64,000 bases of DNA from Olivibacter oleidegradans (lineage in GTDB: Bacteria; Bacteroidota; Bacteroidia; Sphingobacteriales; Sphingobacteriaceae), in NCBI RefSeq assembly GCF_042432805.1, contig NZ_JBHLWO010000001.1:310001-374000 (forward strand), written 5' to 3'. Below are positions 9,483 through 18,224 of this stretch, piece after piece. A program made the position numbers and the translations under genes. The stretch's first letter is position 1. The number at the start of each line of letters is the position of its first letter. The notes beneath the pieces were generated by a model. That model had not been told where the DNA came from, made no database searches, and saw only the letters and a list, made by a program, of their open reading frames with translations.

Positions 9483-9842
9483 ATGCTAACGGATATAAAC
9501 CCCAAGTTGCCGATGCGGAACAAAGCCGCAACAAAAGATTATTACCTTAAGGAACTCGGTTTCGAGGAATTCGGCAGTGCCGACTATCCTGATTATTTAA
9601 TGGTTGAGAAGGATCATATACAAATTCATTTCTTTTTGTTTGAAGAACTGGATCCTAAAACGAATTACGGACAGGTTTATATCCGAACAGACAATATTGA
9701 AGAATTATACGAATCTCTTCTGGCCAATAAAGTAAGTATACATCCCCTAGCACCCTTGCAAACCAAGCCCTGGGGACAGAAAGAATTTTCATTGCTGGAT
9801 CCCGATAATAATCTGCTAACATTTGGACAAAGCTCATCCTAG
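9483..9842 (+). CDS. VOC-family (glyoxalase/bleomycin-resistance fold) protein
   Basis: The protein is 119 residues from the ATG at 9483; an ATG at 9453 would add ten residues. One betaalphabetabetabeta module pair is visible: PKLPMRNKAATKDYYLKELGF, HIQIHFFLFEE and the closing EFSLLDPDNNLLTFGQ. The size and layout match bleomycin-binding-like VOC proteins (the BLMT type). A GTATCTTGCA -7-like box precedes it at about 9431. Its ligand is unknown. Confidence 0.75.
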   Translation: MLTDINPKLPMRNKAATKDYYLKELGFEEFGSADYPDYLMVEKDHIQIHFFLFEELDPKTNYGQVYIRTDNIEELYESLLANKVSIHPLAPLQTKPWGQKEFSLLDPDNNLLTFGQSSS

Positions 9843-9928
9843 CAAGCCCTTTATGTAATCATTAGACACCACCATTAGCTTAAATAAAAATTAATCCTAT
9901 ATTAGTATCATACATAAAAAATATCTTC

Positions 9929-10453
9929 ATGAAATCTAGTATCCATTCAGGTGTTCAGCGAATATTCGCTATCCTTTTCATTCTGACCAATGTCAGCTTA
10001 ATTGCCTGCGCTCAAAGTCCTAAAAAAAGCGCGGAAGGTAAAATCGGCGGTGCAACCGTATCCATACAGTACAGCAGCCCAAGTGTTAAGGGGAGAACCA
10101 TATGGGGAGAACTGGTGCCCTATGACAAAATCTGGCGCGCAGGGGCTAATGCCGCTACGGTTTTTACAACCGATAAGGACCTAAAAGTAGAAGGTAAAAA
10201 ACTACCCGCCGGAAGCTACAGCTTATTTGCCATCCCGGGCAAATCATCATGGACGATCATTTTCAACTCACAGACCGGGCAACCCGGCACCAAAAAGGGT
10301 GGCGAGGCGAACTTAGATCGTGCCAATGATGTGTTGACCGTTACCGTTAAACCGGTAAGCAATACCATGACGGAGGCTCTGACGTATGAAGTCAACAGTG
10401 ACGGAATCGCCCTGATATGGGAGAAAGTAAAGGTTCCGGTAAAAATAAAATAA
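9929..10453 (+). CDS. DUF2911 domain lipoprotein or secreted protein
   Basis: This 174-residue protein has an N-terminal hydrophobic segment ending SLIAC (Cys27), which fits a lipobox, followed by one DUF2911 domain. Family hallmarks are IQYSSPSVKGRxIWGELVPYDKxWRAGAN and PAGSYSLFAIPG. DUF2911 is common in Bacteroidota and has no established biochemical role. It stands alone between the VOC gene and the convergent SCO-type gene. Confidence 0.85.
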   Translation: MKSSIHSGVQRIFAILFILTNVSLIACAQSPKKSAEGKIGGATVSIQYSSPSVKGRTIWGELVPYDKIWRAGANAATVFTTDKDLKVEGKKLPAGSYSLFAIPGKSSWTIIFNSQTGQPGTKKGGEANLDRANDVLTVTVKPVSNTMTEALTYEVNSDGIALIWEKVKVPVKIK

Positions 10454-10578
10454 TAAGAGAAAGGGATATCGCTTAGTTTTTCATCCCAACCCCAAACGTA
10501 ATGGCATGTCTACTTTCGTACTCAGGAAATAGTAGACTTGCCATCTACATTGGCCAGTAGTCAATCAAGCGCAAGATG

Positions 10579-12123
10579 TCAGCCTATTCTCGATTTCAAT
10601 TTAAGGTAAACGTGATGAGGCAAAGCGTTTAGAACCGCGCTTAAAAAAAGCAAAGTTAGTCCAATAATCAATGCGAGTTTCGTCGGCATAAAATATCCAA
10701 AAGTTACAACTATCGCGGATCCGACGACACATAAATACAACGGAAAAAAGCTATTTCTTTGCACACCCATTCTATATAGTGCAAACATATTGATTGCCAT
10801 CGCGACTACAAGTAAGGGAAAAATAAATTTAACATAAGGCATAAACTGCATGCCAGCTATCCCAAACATGCTCAAATAAGCGGCAAAGCAAAAGGGGCAT
10901 TTTGGAAGGAGCATAATAAATAACGGAACAAGCACTGAGGTTACGCCTTTAAATCCATCCTTAACAGTGGAAAGCCATCGAGCTCCCGCATTATCTGCTG
11001 AAAGAGCCATGCTTCTTAAATGACCGATGATGTTTGTATTATCCATTTCACCTCGTTGAAACCCCTTTACAATCCGGCCATTTTTATCCAATATGTAAAG
11101 TTCGATTACATGGCGATTTACTGCTTCGCCAGTATAGTTAACGCCTAACTCAAAATAATCTTTCACTAGATTTATATCCGGTACCGCCCTAAACATTTGC
11201 ATGTTCTTGTTGAATACAATCCCTCTCGATACTCCATAATTTTTAATCCGATAAGAAAGGTCATAAAAAGAATCATAACTTATGGCTAAAAGCGCAACAC
11301 TTTGGCCCCAACTTTCCTTCATCAATTGTCGTTGGATTGCCGCTAAGTTTGTAATGGTTAGCGAACACTTAAGCGGGTTATCACATCTAGTATAAAAAAA
11401 AGCCACCAATGTGGGCCGCCCATCAGTAAAATCGTGGAGGTGGGCCTGACGGCCGTCCTGATTCTCAAGCACGATCTCCCTAAACATCCTGACACCTCTT
11501 TTTTTACTCAACGATAAATTTAGATCTGCTCCAAGAAATGAAGGAATGTTACCACAGCAATCTTCTATCGGAGTATTGTCATTTTCAATTATTTTTATGG
11601 TTTCGCCTATAGCGGTGACAACCTTCAGGCTTAGCTTATTGTCGCCATTGGCGGCAAGGGTTCTAAGTGTGGGCAGGCATGTTTTCGCGTAAGCACCCAA
11701 CCATTTCATGGTACTCAGAATTTCTGCAACGGCCGTTGTTTTGTTGTCTAAAGGCCATTGTTGATAATAGTGATCAAATGAAAAATAGTTGTCAAAAAAT
11801 TTGACATTTTGAAGGGCTTTTAACAAATAGTCGGCCATCACAGGGCGCTTTTTTTCAGCTTTTCTTAAAGCTAGTGAAGCGGCAGCCACCAGATAAGCTT
11901 CTCTACTTGATGACAATTCTTCATAGACAAAAATTAGCGCACTGTCCGGTAAACCTTTTAAGAAGAATGAGTACAAAACATAACCTCTCATTCGGGTAAC
12001 CGCATTTGCACTTTTATTTCTATAAACAACATGTTCTTCTTTCAATAAAGACGTCAGCTGCCGATAGGGTTTGGATGAACTTCTAAGTTCATCCACCCGT
12101 TGCCTAAATATAGATTCTTCCAT
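10579..12123 (-). CDS. SCO-type copper chaperone with HEAT-like N-terminus and C-terminal membrane domain
   Basis: The protein is 514 residues long. Residues 1-185 are helical and repeat-like. Residues ~215-375 form a SCO/SenC thioredoxin-fold domain with Cys247 and Cys253 (FFYTRCDNPLKC) and His338, matching the two Cys and one His that bind copper in SCO proteins, although the Cys spacing is CX5C instead of CX3C. About four transmembrane segments follow from residue 396, opening with a KCPFC motif (Cys409, Cys412). It lies downstream of the tyrosinase gene with a 46-base gap. A role in delivering copper to that enzyme is a natural inference. Confidence 0.75.
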   Translation of the reverse strand: MEESIFRQRVDELRSSSKPYRQLTSLLKEEHVVYRNKSANAVTRMRGYVLYSFFLKGLPDSALIFVYEELSSSREAYLVAAASLALRKAEKKRPVMADYLLKALQNVKFFDNYFSFDHYYQQWPLDNKTTAVAEILSTMKWLGAYAKTCLPTLRTLAANGDNKLSLKVVTAIGETIKIIENDNTPIEDCCGNIPSFLGADLNLSLSKKRGVRMFREIVLENQDGRQAHLHDFTDGRPTLVAFFYTRCDNPLKCSLTITNLAAIQRQLMKESWGQSVALLAISYDSFYDLSYRIKNYGVSRGIVFNKNMQMFRAVPDINLVKDYFELGVNYTGEAVNRHVIELYILDKNGRIVKGFQRGEMDNTNIIGHLRSMALSADNAGARWLSTVKDGFKGVTSVLVPLFIMLLPKCPFCFAAYLSMFGIAGMQFMPYVKFIFPLLVVAMAINMFALYRMGVQRNSFFPLYLCVVGSAIVVTFGYFMPTKLALIIGLTLLFLSAVLNALPHHVYLKLKSRIG

Positions 12124-12169
12124 GACCTATTCACGATAGAAATTGCAATAATGCCGTTTATTCGTTTAC

Positions 12170-14422
12170 CTACCGCTCGGGTTCTTCATCCCTGTTTTCC
12201 AAGAACGAAGTAATTCCTGCTGCTAGCTCCTTTGGTAAATTAGGAAGGTCCTTCTTCACTTGATCCAAAAACTTTTCATCCGGTTTACCGCTTACTGCCC
12301 AATGATGACTCAAGACATTGAAACTTATTGCACGTATGTTCTCGCTTTCATCACCATCAAGCACCGCTTTTTGGGCGAGTTCAAGGAAATCCTCGGGTGA
12401 CTGCTGTTTTAATGCCAGTAAGCTATTCTTCCGGACATCAAAAAGCTCTTTTCTATCACTGAACACGCTCCGCGACAATTCCTTTGCCTGCGGGTCGCCG
12501 GCGAGTAAATAAAGTGCTTCTGCACGACTGTTATCATTACTTGAGGTTTTTACGATTTTCTGTAGTAGTGGATAAATGCCAGCGTGGATGTCATAACCTA
12601 AAAAATGTACAGCCATCTCCTCCGAGACAACGGCTTCTTCGTGATTTTGAAGCCCATTGATCAATGTTCGTTGAAGGAATTCATCGTTCGATTTAGCAAG
12701 ATAAGCAATGGCATCTCTACGGATTTCGTGATCATAATCGTTTATCAGGCCCCTAAATGCCTGAATGATCTCCGGTTGCAAAGCAGGAAAAACAGGTGAC
12801 GTGAAACTCATTGTTTCAATGGTTCTCAACGCCTCTTTTCTTAAATCCAATGGCTCTCTTTTGTCCGTCAACAAGCTTAGCACATATTTTATCAAGTTTT
12901 CGTCCAGCGAAATCGCTTCCAATAATTTAACCAAAGCTAATACTCTGATGCCCGTTTCATTTTTCCTATTTCTGAGGATTTCAATTGCTTTTTTTATGCT
13001 TTCAGGGTCTGTTAACATATCCATATTATTTAAGAAAGCCATCAGATCATTTGTATCGGTTGATTTTAGAAAAGATTCCAGGGCGCGACGGTTTTGATCT
13101 TTCGCCTTTTTAATATCTGCTTTTAGGCTTTCCGCTGCCCCTGCTTTTTCTGTAGACATGGCTGATATATTCTGGGGAACTACCGTATTGACAAAGTGAA
13201 TGGCATCGTAATCAAAATAAAGACTTTTGTTAGTAAGCCTACCCTGATAATCAATCGTATCGATAACTTTAGGTGTCGGTCCCGGATAATTGGTAAATAC
13301 CGAAGCGATAAACGGGCCACCAGGCGCTGTAGGCGGGCGCTGTCCGCCGGTAACCCCATTCCAAGGCCACATGGTATCGTCCAAGTAGTCACCAATTCTT
13401 GGGTTTGGCGATCTATTGGTTTCCGGGCTGTAAGCATTTATATTAGTTGAATCGTAAAGCGTGTTACCGGTACCCAAGCTTTGCCATTCTGCCCAGATAC
13501 GGTCGACATTCGCATGTATCATGAAAAACAAAGGATCACGAGGAGCAGTAGGTGCAAAATTTACAGGCCCCGTGAAAGATGTATGAGCGGAGCCATGTGG
13601 GTTACCTTCCATGCTCGCAAATTGCCGGAAGCCAGGCAATCTGCCAAGTGTAGTACTTCGCGCTTCAACATTTGCACGACTTTGTTGCGCGTTGAATCGC
13701 GGTATTCTCGCCAAAGGTGGCAAATTATTGATATACCAGTTGTTGAGGGGATTATTAACAGAAAATTGCAATTCACCTACTGTCGAACTTGTGGGGACCC
13801 CCATAAAATCAAGGGTGAAAACATTTGGTGCCGGCGCCTGAAAATCCCAATAAGGAATCATGACACTTTTATCAAATTCGTGTAAGTGCCTTTCTAAATC
13901 AAGGAGATACATCCGGTGCCAGGGTAAAAAGGCCGCTCGGTTATGAATTTGACTATTCGCTGCTTCATTATGCATATCAAGGAAGCTCTGATAATTACCC
14001 GACAGCAAAACGTTGACAAAAGCATTTAAAAATTTATCACGCTCTATAGTTGTCAGCGAGTTTGCATTCTTCCGCACTCTAACTGTGAATTTAATAATGC
14101 GAACAGATTGGTCATTGTGCTTGAAATTGATAGCGGCATCATTGTATTGCGTACTTGGAACATCCGGCTTACCAGCAATATAATAACTAACCGTAGCCCC
14201 ATCTCCAGGAACCTGTAATGTTAATGTTTCGCTTACAGGTGAGCTAAGATCGGGGTAAAACACTAATTGGCCACCCGTTAAAGGATCGTTATTGCTGAGC
14301 ACAATAGTCACAGGGAGGCCACCCGGCACACCGTCCGACAACCGCAATGTACATTGCGCAGGTGTGTATCCAACGTAAAAGGGCCCTTGTTTTTTTCCGT
14401 TGATGGCAAATTCTAAAATCAT
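12170..14422 (-). CDS. Tyrosinase-family copper oxidase with C-terminal HEAT repeats
   Basis: The protein is 750 residues long. The CuA site is His151, His160 and His169 (QIHNRAAFLPWHR). The CuB site is His276, His280 and His303 (GNPHGSAH, MIHANVDRIW). IPYWDF is also typical of the family. Residues ~420-745 are HEAT-like helical repeats with phrases such as LRKEALRTIE and EIRRDAIAYLAKS. There is no signal peptide, so a cytoplasmic location or help from a partner is implied. Type 3 dicopper enzymes of this kind oxidise phenols to catechols and quinones. The SCO-type gene downstream is the likely metallation partner. Confidence 0.88.
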   Translation of the reverse strand: MILEFAINGKKQGPFYVGYTPAQCTLRLSDGVPGGLPVTIVLSNNDPLTGGQLVFYPDLSSPVSETLTLQVPGDGATVSYYIAGKPDVPSTQYNDAAINFKHNDQSVRIIKFTVRVRKNANSLTTIERDKFLNAFVNVLLSGNYQSFLDMHNEAANSQIHNRAAFLPWHRMYLLDLERHLHEFDKSVMIPYWDFQAPAPNVFTLDFMGVPTSSTVGELQFSVNNPLNNWYINNLPPLARIPRFNAQQSRANVEARSTTLGRLPGFRQFASMEGNPHGSAHTSFTGPVNFAPTAPRDPLFFMIHANVDRIWAEWQSLGTGNTLYDSTNINAYSPETNRSPNPRIGDYLDDTMWPWNGVTGGQRPPTAPGGPFIASVFTNYPGPTPKVIDTIDYQGRLTNKSLYFDYDAIHFVNTVVPQNISAMSTEKAGAAESLKADIKKAKDQNRRALESFLKSTDTNDLMAFLNNMDMLTDPESIKKAIEILRNRKNETGIRVLALVKLLEAISLDENLIKYVLSLLTDKREPLDLRKEALRTIETMSFTSPVFPALQPEIIQAFRGLINDYDHEIRRDAIAYLAKSNDEFLQRTLINGLQNHEEAVVSEEMAVHFLGYDIHAGIYPLLQKIVKTSSNDNSRAEALYLLAGDPQAKELSRSVFSDRKELFDVRKNSLLALKQQSPEDFLELAQKAVLDGDESENIRAISFNVLSHHWAVSGKPDEKFLDQVKKDLPNLPKELAAGITSFLENRDEEPER

Positions 14423-14760
14423 AATACAGGCTTTTAATTATTGATTTTATTGATTATTATTCTCTGACTTACAGCTAGTTAAAGTAAGAATTATTTGTCG
14501 ATAAATCTATAAAATTTGAGAGTTGTACGTATTATGAGAATTCCTTACTGAAGAATCTTAACAAACGAAAGGTAACTGAGAAAAGATATATAAAACGGAA
14601 CAAAAATACACTAAAAGAAGCGAAACAGCTCACATAAAAAAGTATAGCTAAGATACTAAAAAATCAATTACTTCAAATTAAAAGAGCTGTATAATTTCCG
14701 CCTTGTTTATTATTTTCGTACCTATAAAAAAGAATTTGCACTAGCAATCAAAACGGAACA
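14423..14760. other. AT-rich divergent intergenic region
   Basis: This 338-base gap lies between the divergent tyrosinase and AraC-like genes. It is strongly AT-rich and should hold both promoters. I could not place a -33/-7 pair with confidence and saw no long dyad. Confidence 0.5.
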
Positions 14761-15516
14761 GTGGATCAGCACTTTCATTACAAATTTGTGGATCCGGAAA
14801 AGGCCCTTGCCGATTTCGTAGAAAGTATTGGCTTCTTTCATAATCCGGCCCGGCAGCCAAAAGAAGTGGTTGTATTACCCGACGGACGGGTCGATTTATT
14901 TTTCACACAAACGGCATCCGCCCCTTTTCGGGTGATGTTGATGGGTTTGGAAACCTTTCCTGAACAAAGAAGCGTTCCTCCCCAAATGCGCACGTTCGTT
15001 ATCAGCTTTAAACCCTTAGCCGTTGAATATATCTTACAGAAGCCCATCGCCGATTTTTTGAACAGTGCCCAAGATCTACCCGCTGATTTTTGGCATTTTA
15101 ATGCGGATGACTTCAAAGATTTTGACACCTTTTATAAAAAAGCATCTCAAACCCTTCGAGCATTTCTTCCCGAGAAAATTGACGCAAGAAAACAAAAGCT
15201 CTTCGAGCTAATCTACGCCACCAAGGGCGAAATGAGCGTTAAAGAACTTTCTGAGAACGTAGGCTGGAGCAGTCGGCAAATCAATCGGTATTTCCAACAT
15301 CAATTCGGCCTTCCGCTAAAAGCCTATTGCAACATCCTTCGTTTCAGGACCTCCCTAGCACATATTGCACAGGGCAAGCTATTTCCCGAGCTCAACTTTA
15401 CAGACCAAAACCATTTTATCAAAGAGATTAAAAAATTCGCCGGCGTAGTTCCCAAAGAACTGTCCAAAAACCAAAACGACCGATTTGTACTATTATCCGT
15501 TTTAAAACAGCAATAA
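14761..15516 (+). CDS. AraC-like helix-turn-helix regulator (DUF6597-type N-terminus)
   Basis: The 251-residue product starts with GTG at 14761. The N-terminal half has FVDPEKALADFVESI and VVLPDGRVDLFF, features of the DUF6597 sensing domain of AraC-like regulators. The C-terminal half has an HTH (MSVKELSENVGWSSRQINRYFQ) and an AraC-like end (TDQNHFIKEIKKFAGVVPKEL). It starts 24 bases before the flavin monooxygenase and probably shares its transcript, so it is the likely local regulator. Confidence 0.8.
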   Translation: MDQHFHYKFVDPEKALADFVESIGFFHNPARQPKEVVVLPDGRVDLFFTQTASAPFRVMLMGLETFPEQRSVPPQMRTFVISFKPLAVEYILQKPIADFLNSAQDLPADFWHFNADDFKDFDTFYKKASQTLRAFLPEKIDARKQKLFELIYATKGEMSVKELSENVGWSSRQINRYFQHQFGLPLKAYCNILRFRTSLAHIAQGKLFPELNFTDQNHFIKEIKKFAGVVPKELSKNQNDRFVLLSVLKQQ

Positions 15517-15540
15517 TTTTGTGCCATTAAATACAATGGT

Positions 15541-16704
15541 ATGGAACTGAATAACAAGCAAATTGCTATTGTTGGCGGTGGCCCCGGCGGGCTCACTTTA
15601 GCTCGGCTACTACAGCTAAAAGGCGCCAATGTAAACGTATATGAAAGAGATTTCGACAAAAATGCCCGCGTACAGGGCGCACCGCTCGACTTGCATGAAG
15701 ACGCCGGATTGGCGGCTTTGCGTAAAGCAGAGTTATTGGATGCGTTTAAAAAGAATTTCCTTCGCGGGGCAGATAAAAAGGTCATCACCAATGCCCATGC
15801 CGAAATCCTCTTTAGCGATCACGACGCCAAACCCGAAGAGAATTTCGGTGCGGATTATTTCCGTCCGGAGATAGACCGCGGCCCGCTAAGAAATCTATTG
15901 CTCACATCGTTAAAACCCCAAACGGTTGTGTGGAATAGCCATTTTATTTCCATGGAGACGGAAGGCGAAGGCTGGCGGCTACATTTCAAAAATGGGATCT
16001 CCGTTTATGCCGATATTGTGATTGCTGCCGACGGCGCCAATTCAAAAATTCGCCCTTACATCACCGAGATCAAACCTTTCTATTCAGGCATTGTCATGCT
16101 AGAAGGCAATATACACAAGGCAAAAGAAACAACGCCTGCTATGGCAGCCTTATTCAATGGCGGCAAAGTAATGGCTTTCGGCAACGGTAAGTGTATATTG
16201 GGCGGTCAAAAAGGCAATGGCGACCTGGGTTTTTACGCCAGCTTCAAAGCCGATGAGCAATGGCCGCAAAATTGTGGTTTGGATTATAACGATACGAGCC
16301 GGATGCTGGATTGGTTTAAAAAGGAATATCCCGGATGGAGTGCTATTTGGAATGAACTCTTCGAAAATGCTGTGCCCCCTTTCATTCCGCGGCCTATCTA
16401 TTGCATGCCTTTAAACCAGCACTGGGAAACCAAAACCAACCTTACCATGCTGGGCGATGCCGCACACGTGATGCCGCCATTTGCCGGTGAAGGGGTTAAC
16501 ATGGCCATGCGTGATGCCCTGGAGCTGAGTGAATGCTTAACATCCGGCAAATTCAGCACCCTGCAAGCAGCCCTCTCGTTTTACGAAGCGAATATGCGCA
16601 AACGAGCCTCAAAAGCCGCTCGGGAGTCGCTCGAAAATGGTGAGACGATGCATTCCGAGCATGCATTGGAAAAAATGTTAGCTTTCTTTAGCGGGCACAG
16701 GTAA
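15541..16704 (+). CDS. FAD-dependent monooxygenase related to TetX
   Basis: The protein is 387 residues, the usual size for TetX-like flavoprotein monooxygenases. It has the dinucleotide motif IVGGGPGG (residues 10-17), a PEIDRGPLRNLLL segment that closely tracks NPEINRNDLRAILL of TetX, and GDAAHVMPPFAGEGVN (305-320), also almost the TetX sequence. It would hydroxylate a small aromatic molecule using NAD(P)H and O2. The central region that binds tetracycline in TetX differs, for example GGQKGNGDLGFYASF. Tetracycline inactivation is therefore possible but not shown. It is co-directional with the AraC-like gene. Confidence 0.82.
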   Translation: MELNNKQIAIVGGGPGGLTLARLLQLKGANVNVYERDFDKNARVQGAPLDLHEDAGLAALRKAELLDAFKKNFLRGADKKVITNAHAEILFSDHDAKPEENFGADYFRPEIDRGPLRNLLLTSLKPQTVVWNSHFISMETEGEGWRLHFKNGISVYADIVIAADGANSKIRPYITEIKPFYSGIVMLEGNIHKAKETTPAMAALFNGGKVMAFGNGKCILGGQKGNGDLGFYASFKADEQWPQNCGLDYNDTSRMLDWFKKEYPGWSAIWNELFENAVPPFIPRPIYCMPLNQHWETKTNLTMLGDAAHVMPPFAGEGVNMAMRDALELSECLTSGKFSTLQAALSFYEANMRKRASKAARESLENGETMHSEHALEKMLAFFSGHR

Positions 16705-16716
16705 CTAGAAAAAGCA

Positions 16717-17061
16717 TCAAAGTGCTTCAACCGGTTGGTTTTGTAATAATTCAGTGCCCCATTGGTCTATCACCTTTATTACCGGAATCAATGATTCTCC
16801 AAAATCCGTTAGAAAATATTCCACCTTCGGCGGCAATTCAGGATATACTACCCGTCTGATAACACCACGCTCTTCCAGCTCTTTTAATTGCTGGTTGAGC
16901 ACTTTTCTGGTGGCCAGCGGATTGAGTCGTTGCAATTGGCTGGGCCGCCTGTTTCCGTTCATGATGTTAAAAATAAGGCAGGGCTTCCACTTCCCACCTA
17001 TAATATCCATGGTTGCTGCCACGCCACAATCTATATTTTTTGGAATCTTACGTTCGTACAT
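16717..17061 (-). CDS. HxlR-family transcriptional regulator
   Basis: This 114-residue winged-helix protein carries the HxlR signature: CGVAATMDIIGGKWKPCLIF, RPSQLQRLNPLATRKVLNQQLKELE and VEYFLTDFGESL. Cys11 lies at the position often used for redox or electrophile sensing in the family. It is convergent with the monooxygenase gene and divergent from the MBL/M28/RidA operon, so it probably represses that operon and itself. Confidence 0.88.
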   Translation of the reverse strand: MYERKIPKNIDCGVAATMDIIGGKWKPCLIFNIMNGNRRPSQLQRLNPLATRKVLNQQLKELEERGVIRRVVYPELPPKVEYFLTDFGESLIPVIKVIDQWGTELLQNQPVEAL

Positions 17062-17081
17062 AGCCTGCTGGTATTTATATA

Positions 17082-17089
17082 CAAAGGTA
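17082..17089 (-). promoter_or_regulatory. Putative -7 promoter box for the HxlR gene
   Basis: Read on the minus strand this is TACCTTTG, matching the Bacteroidota -7 consensus TAnnTTTG, 20 bases before the HxlR start codon. Confidence 0.5.
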
Positions 17090-17112
17090 AAACAATTTGT
17101 TATTTTATAGCC

Positions 17113-17134
17113 ATAGGTACTTTTTTGTACCTAT
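17113..17134. promoter_or_regulatory. Palindromic operator candidate ATAGGTAC-N6-GTACCTAT
   Basis: A perfect 8+8 inverted repeat with a T6 spacer lies in the divergent gap between the HxlR gene and the MBL-fold gene. It is a likely binding site for a dimeric HxlR protein and sits just upstream of the HxlR -7 box. Confidence 0.55.
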
Positions 17135-17142
17135 GCTACAAT

Positions 17143-17156
17143 CAAGTACGTACTTG
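17143..17156. promoter_or_regulatory. Second palindrome CAAGTACGTACTTG
   Basis: This 14-base perfect palindrome shares the GTAC core with the dyad 8 bases to its left. Together they could form a two-site operator controlling both divergent transcripts. Confidence 0.5.
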
Positions 17157-17237
17157 TTTATCAGATCCTACGACCCTAGATTTGCATTCTAATTCTTGCG
17201 CGCAGAATTCAACTTTTTAATTTAAACAGCATTAACA

Positions 17238-18215
17238 ATGAAGATTAAACGTTCAAAACTCCTATTCGGCACCTTATTCAGCCTCTTTGTAGGCATTCAT
17301 GCCGAGCTGCCCGCACAACAAAGATCCCCTTACTTAAAGCAGCCCAGTAGCTACGAAATGGTATTGGGCGACGTTAAAATCACCGCACTCTCAGATGGCA
17401 GTGTCAATCAAGTTCTTAAAGACCTGTTGATAAACACTACCGATGAAGAAATTGACCACCTTACTGCTGAGAACTTTCAAACCGACGAAAACGAAGCGTC
17501 TGTAAACGCCTATTTATTTAAATTAGATAACAAACTGATGATGGTAGATGCCGGAACGGCAGATTTATACGGACCGTCTTTAGGCTTTCTACCCCGCAAC
17601 CTTTTGAAAGCAGGTTATGATCCGAAGCAAATTGATGTGATTCTGGTGACGCATATTCATACCGATCATACCGGTGGACTGATGGATGGCGACAAAATGG
17701 TTTTCCCCAATGCTACGGTATATGTCAGCAAACCCGAACTGGACTTTTGGTTAGGCGAGGAAAGTTATAAAAACGCTCCGGCCGATAAGAAAGTATATTT
17801 CGAGCAAGCGCGGGAAAGAATCCTGCCCTATTTGAACGCGGGAAAGGTCAAAACCTTTGCGTTTGGGAAAGAATTATTTCCAGGTCTGACGCCTGTAGCT
17901 GCTCAAGGACATACGCCAGGGCATACCTTTTATCAGCTAATCAGCAAAAATGAAAAAATCATGTTCTGGGGTGATCTATTGCATTCTGCCGCCGTACAAT
18001 TCCCCAATCCTGAAGTAAGAATTGTTTACGACATCAATCCAGAGCAGGCTGCAATGACACGTAAAAAGGCTTTCGCCGATGCCGCTCAACATAAATACTG
18101 GATTGCGGCAGATCACCTCTCCTATCCAGGTATTGGCCATATCAAAAAGGAAGGAAATGGTTATCGCTGGTATCCCATCAACTATACAATCGACCCAACA
18201 GGCAAGGGACAGTAA
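17238..18215 (+). CDS. Exported MBL-fold metallo-hydrolase
   Basis: The 325-residue protein has a signal peptide (about 1-27, ending LPAQ) and a metallo-beta-lactamase fold. The zinc motif is THIHTDHTGG, with His139, His141, Asp143 and His144. Further ligands fit AQGHTPGHT, FWGDLLH and the late AADH. The layout resembles AHL lactonase-like or periplasmic esterase-like members. It is the first gene of a run with an M28 peptidase and a RidA protein and faces an HxlR regulator. The substrate is unknown. Confidence 0.85.
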   Translation: MKIKRSKLLFGTLFSLFVGIHAELPAQQRSPYLKQPSSYEMVLGDVKITALSDGSVNQVLKDLLINTTDEEIDHLTAENFQTDENEASVNAYLFKLDNKLMMVDAGTADLYGPSLGFLPRNLLKAGYDPKQIDVILVTHIHTDHTGGLMDGDKMVFPNATVYVSKPELDFWLGEESYKNAPADKKVYFEQARERILPYLNAGKVKTFAFGKELFPGLTPVAAQGHTPGHTFYQLISKNEKIMFWGDLLHSAAVQFPNPEVRIVYDINPEQAAMTRKKAFADAAQHKYWIAADHLSYPGIGHIKKEGNGYRWYPINYTIDPTGKGQ

Positions 18216-18224
18216 AACAAAAAA

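Noticed and set aside
15541..16704. Naming the gene tet(X)
   Set aside because: It shares family signatures, but the substrate-contact region differs, so resistance cannot be claimed from sequence.
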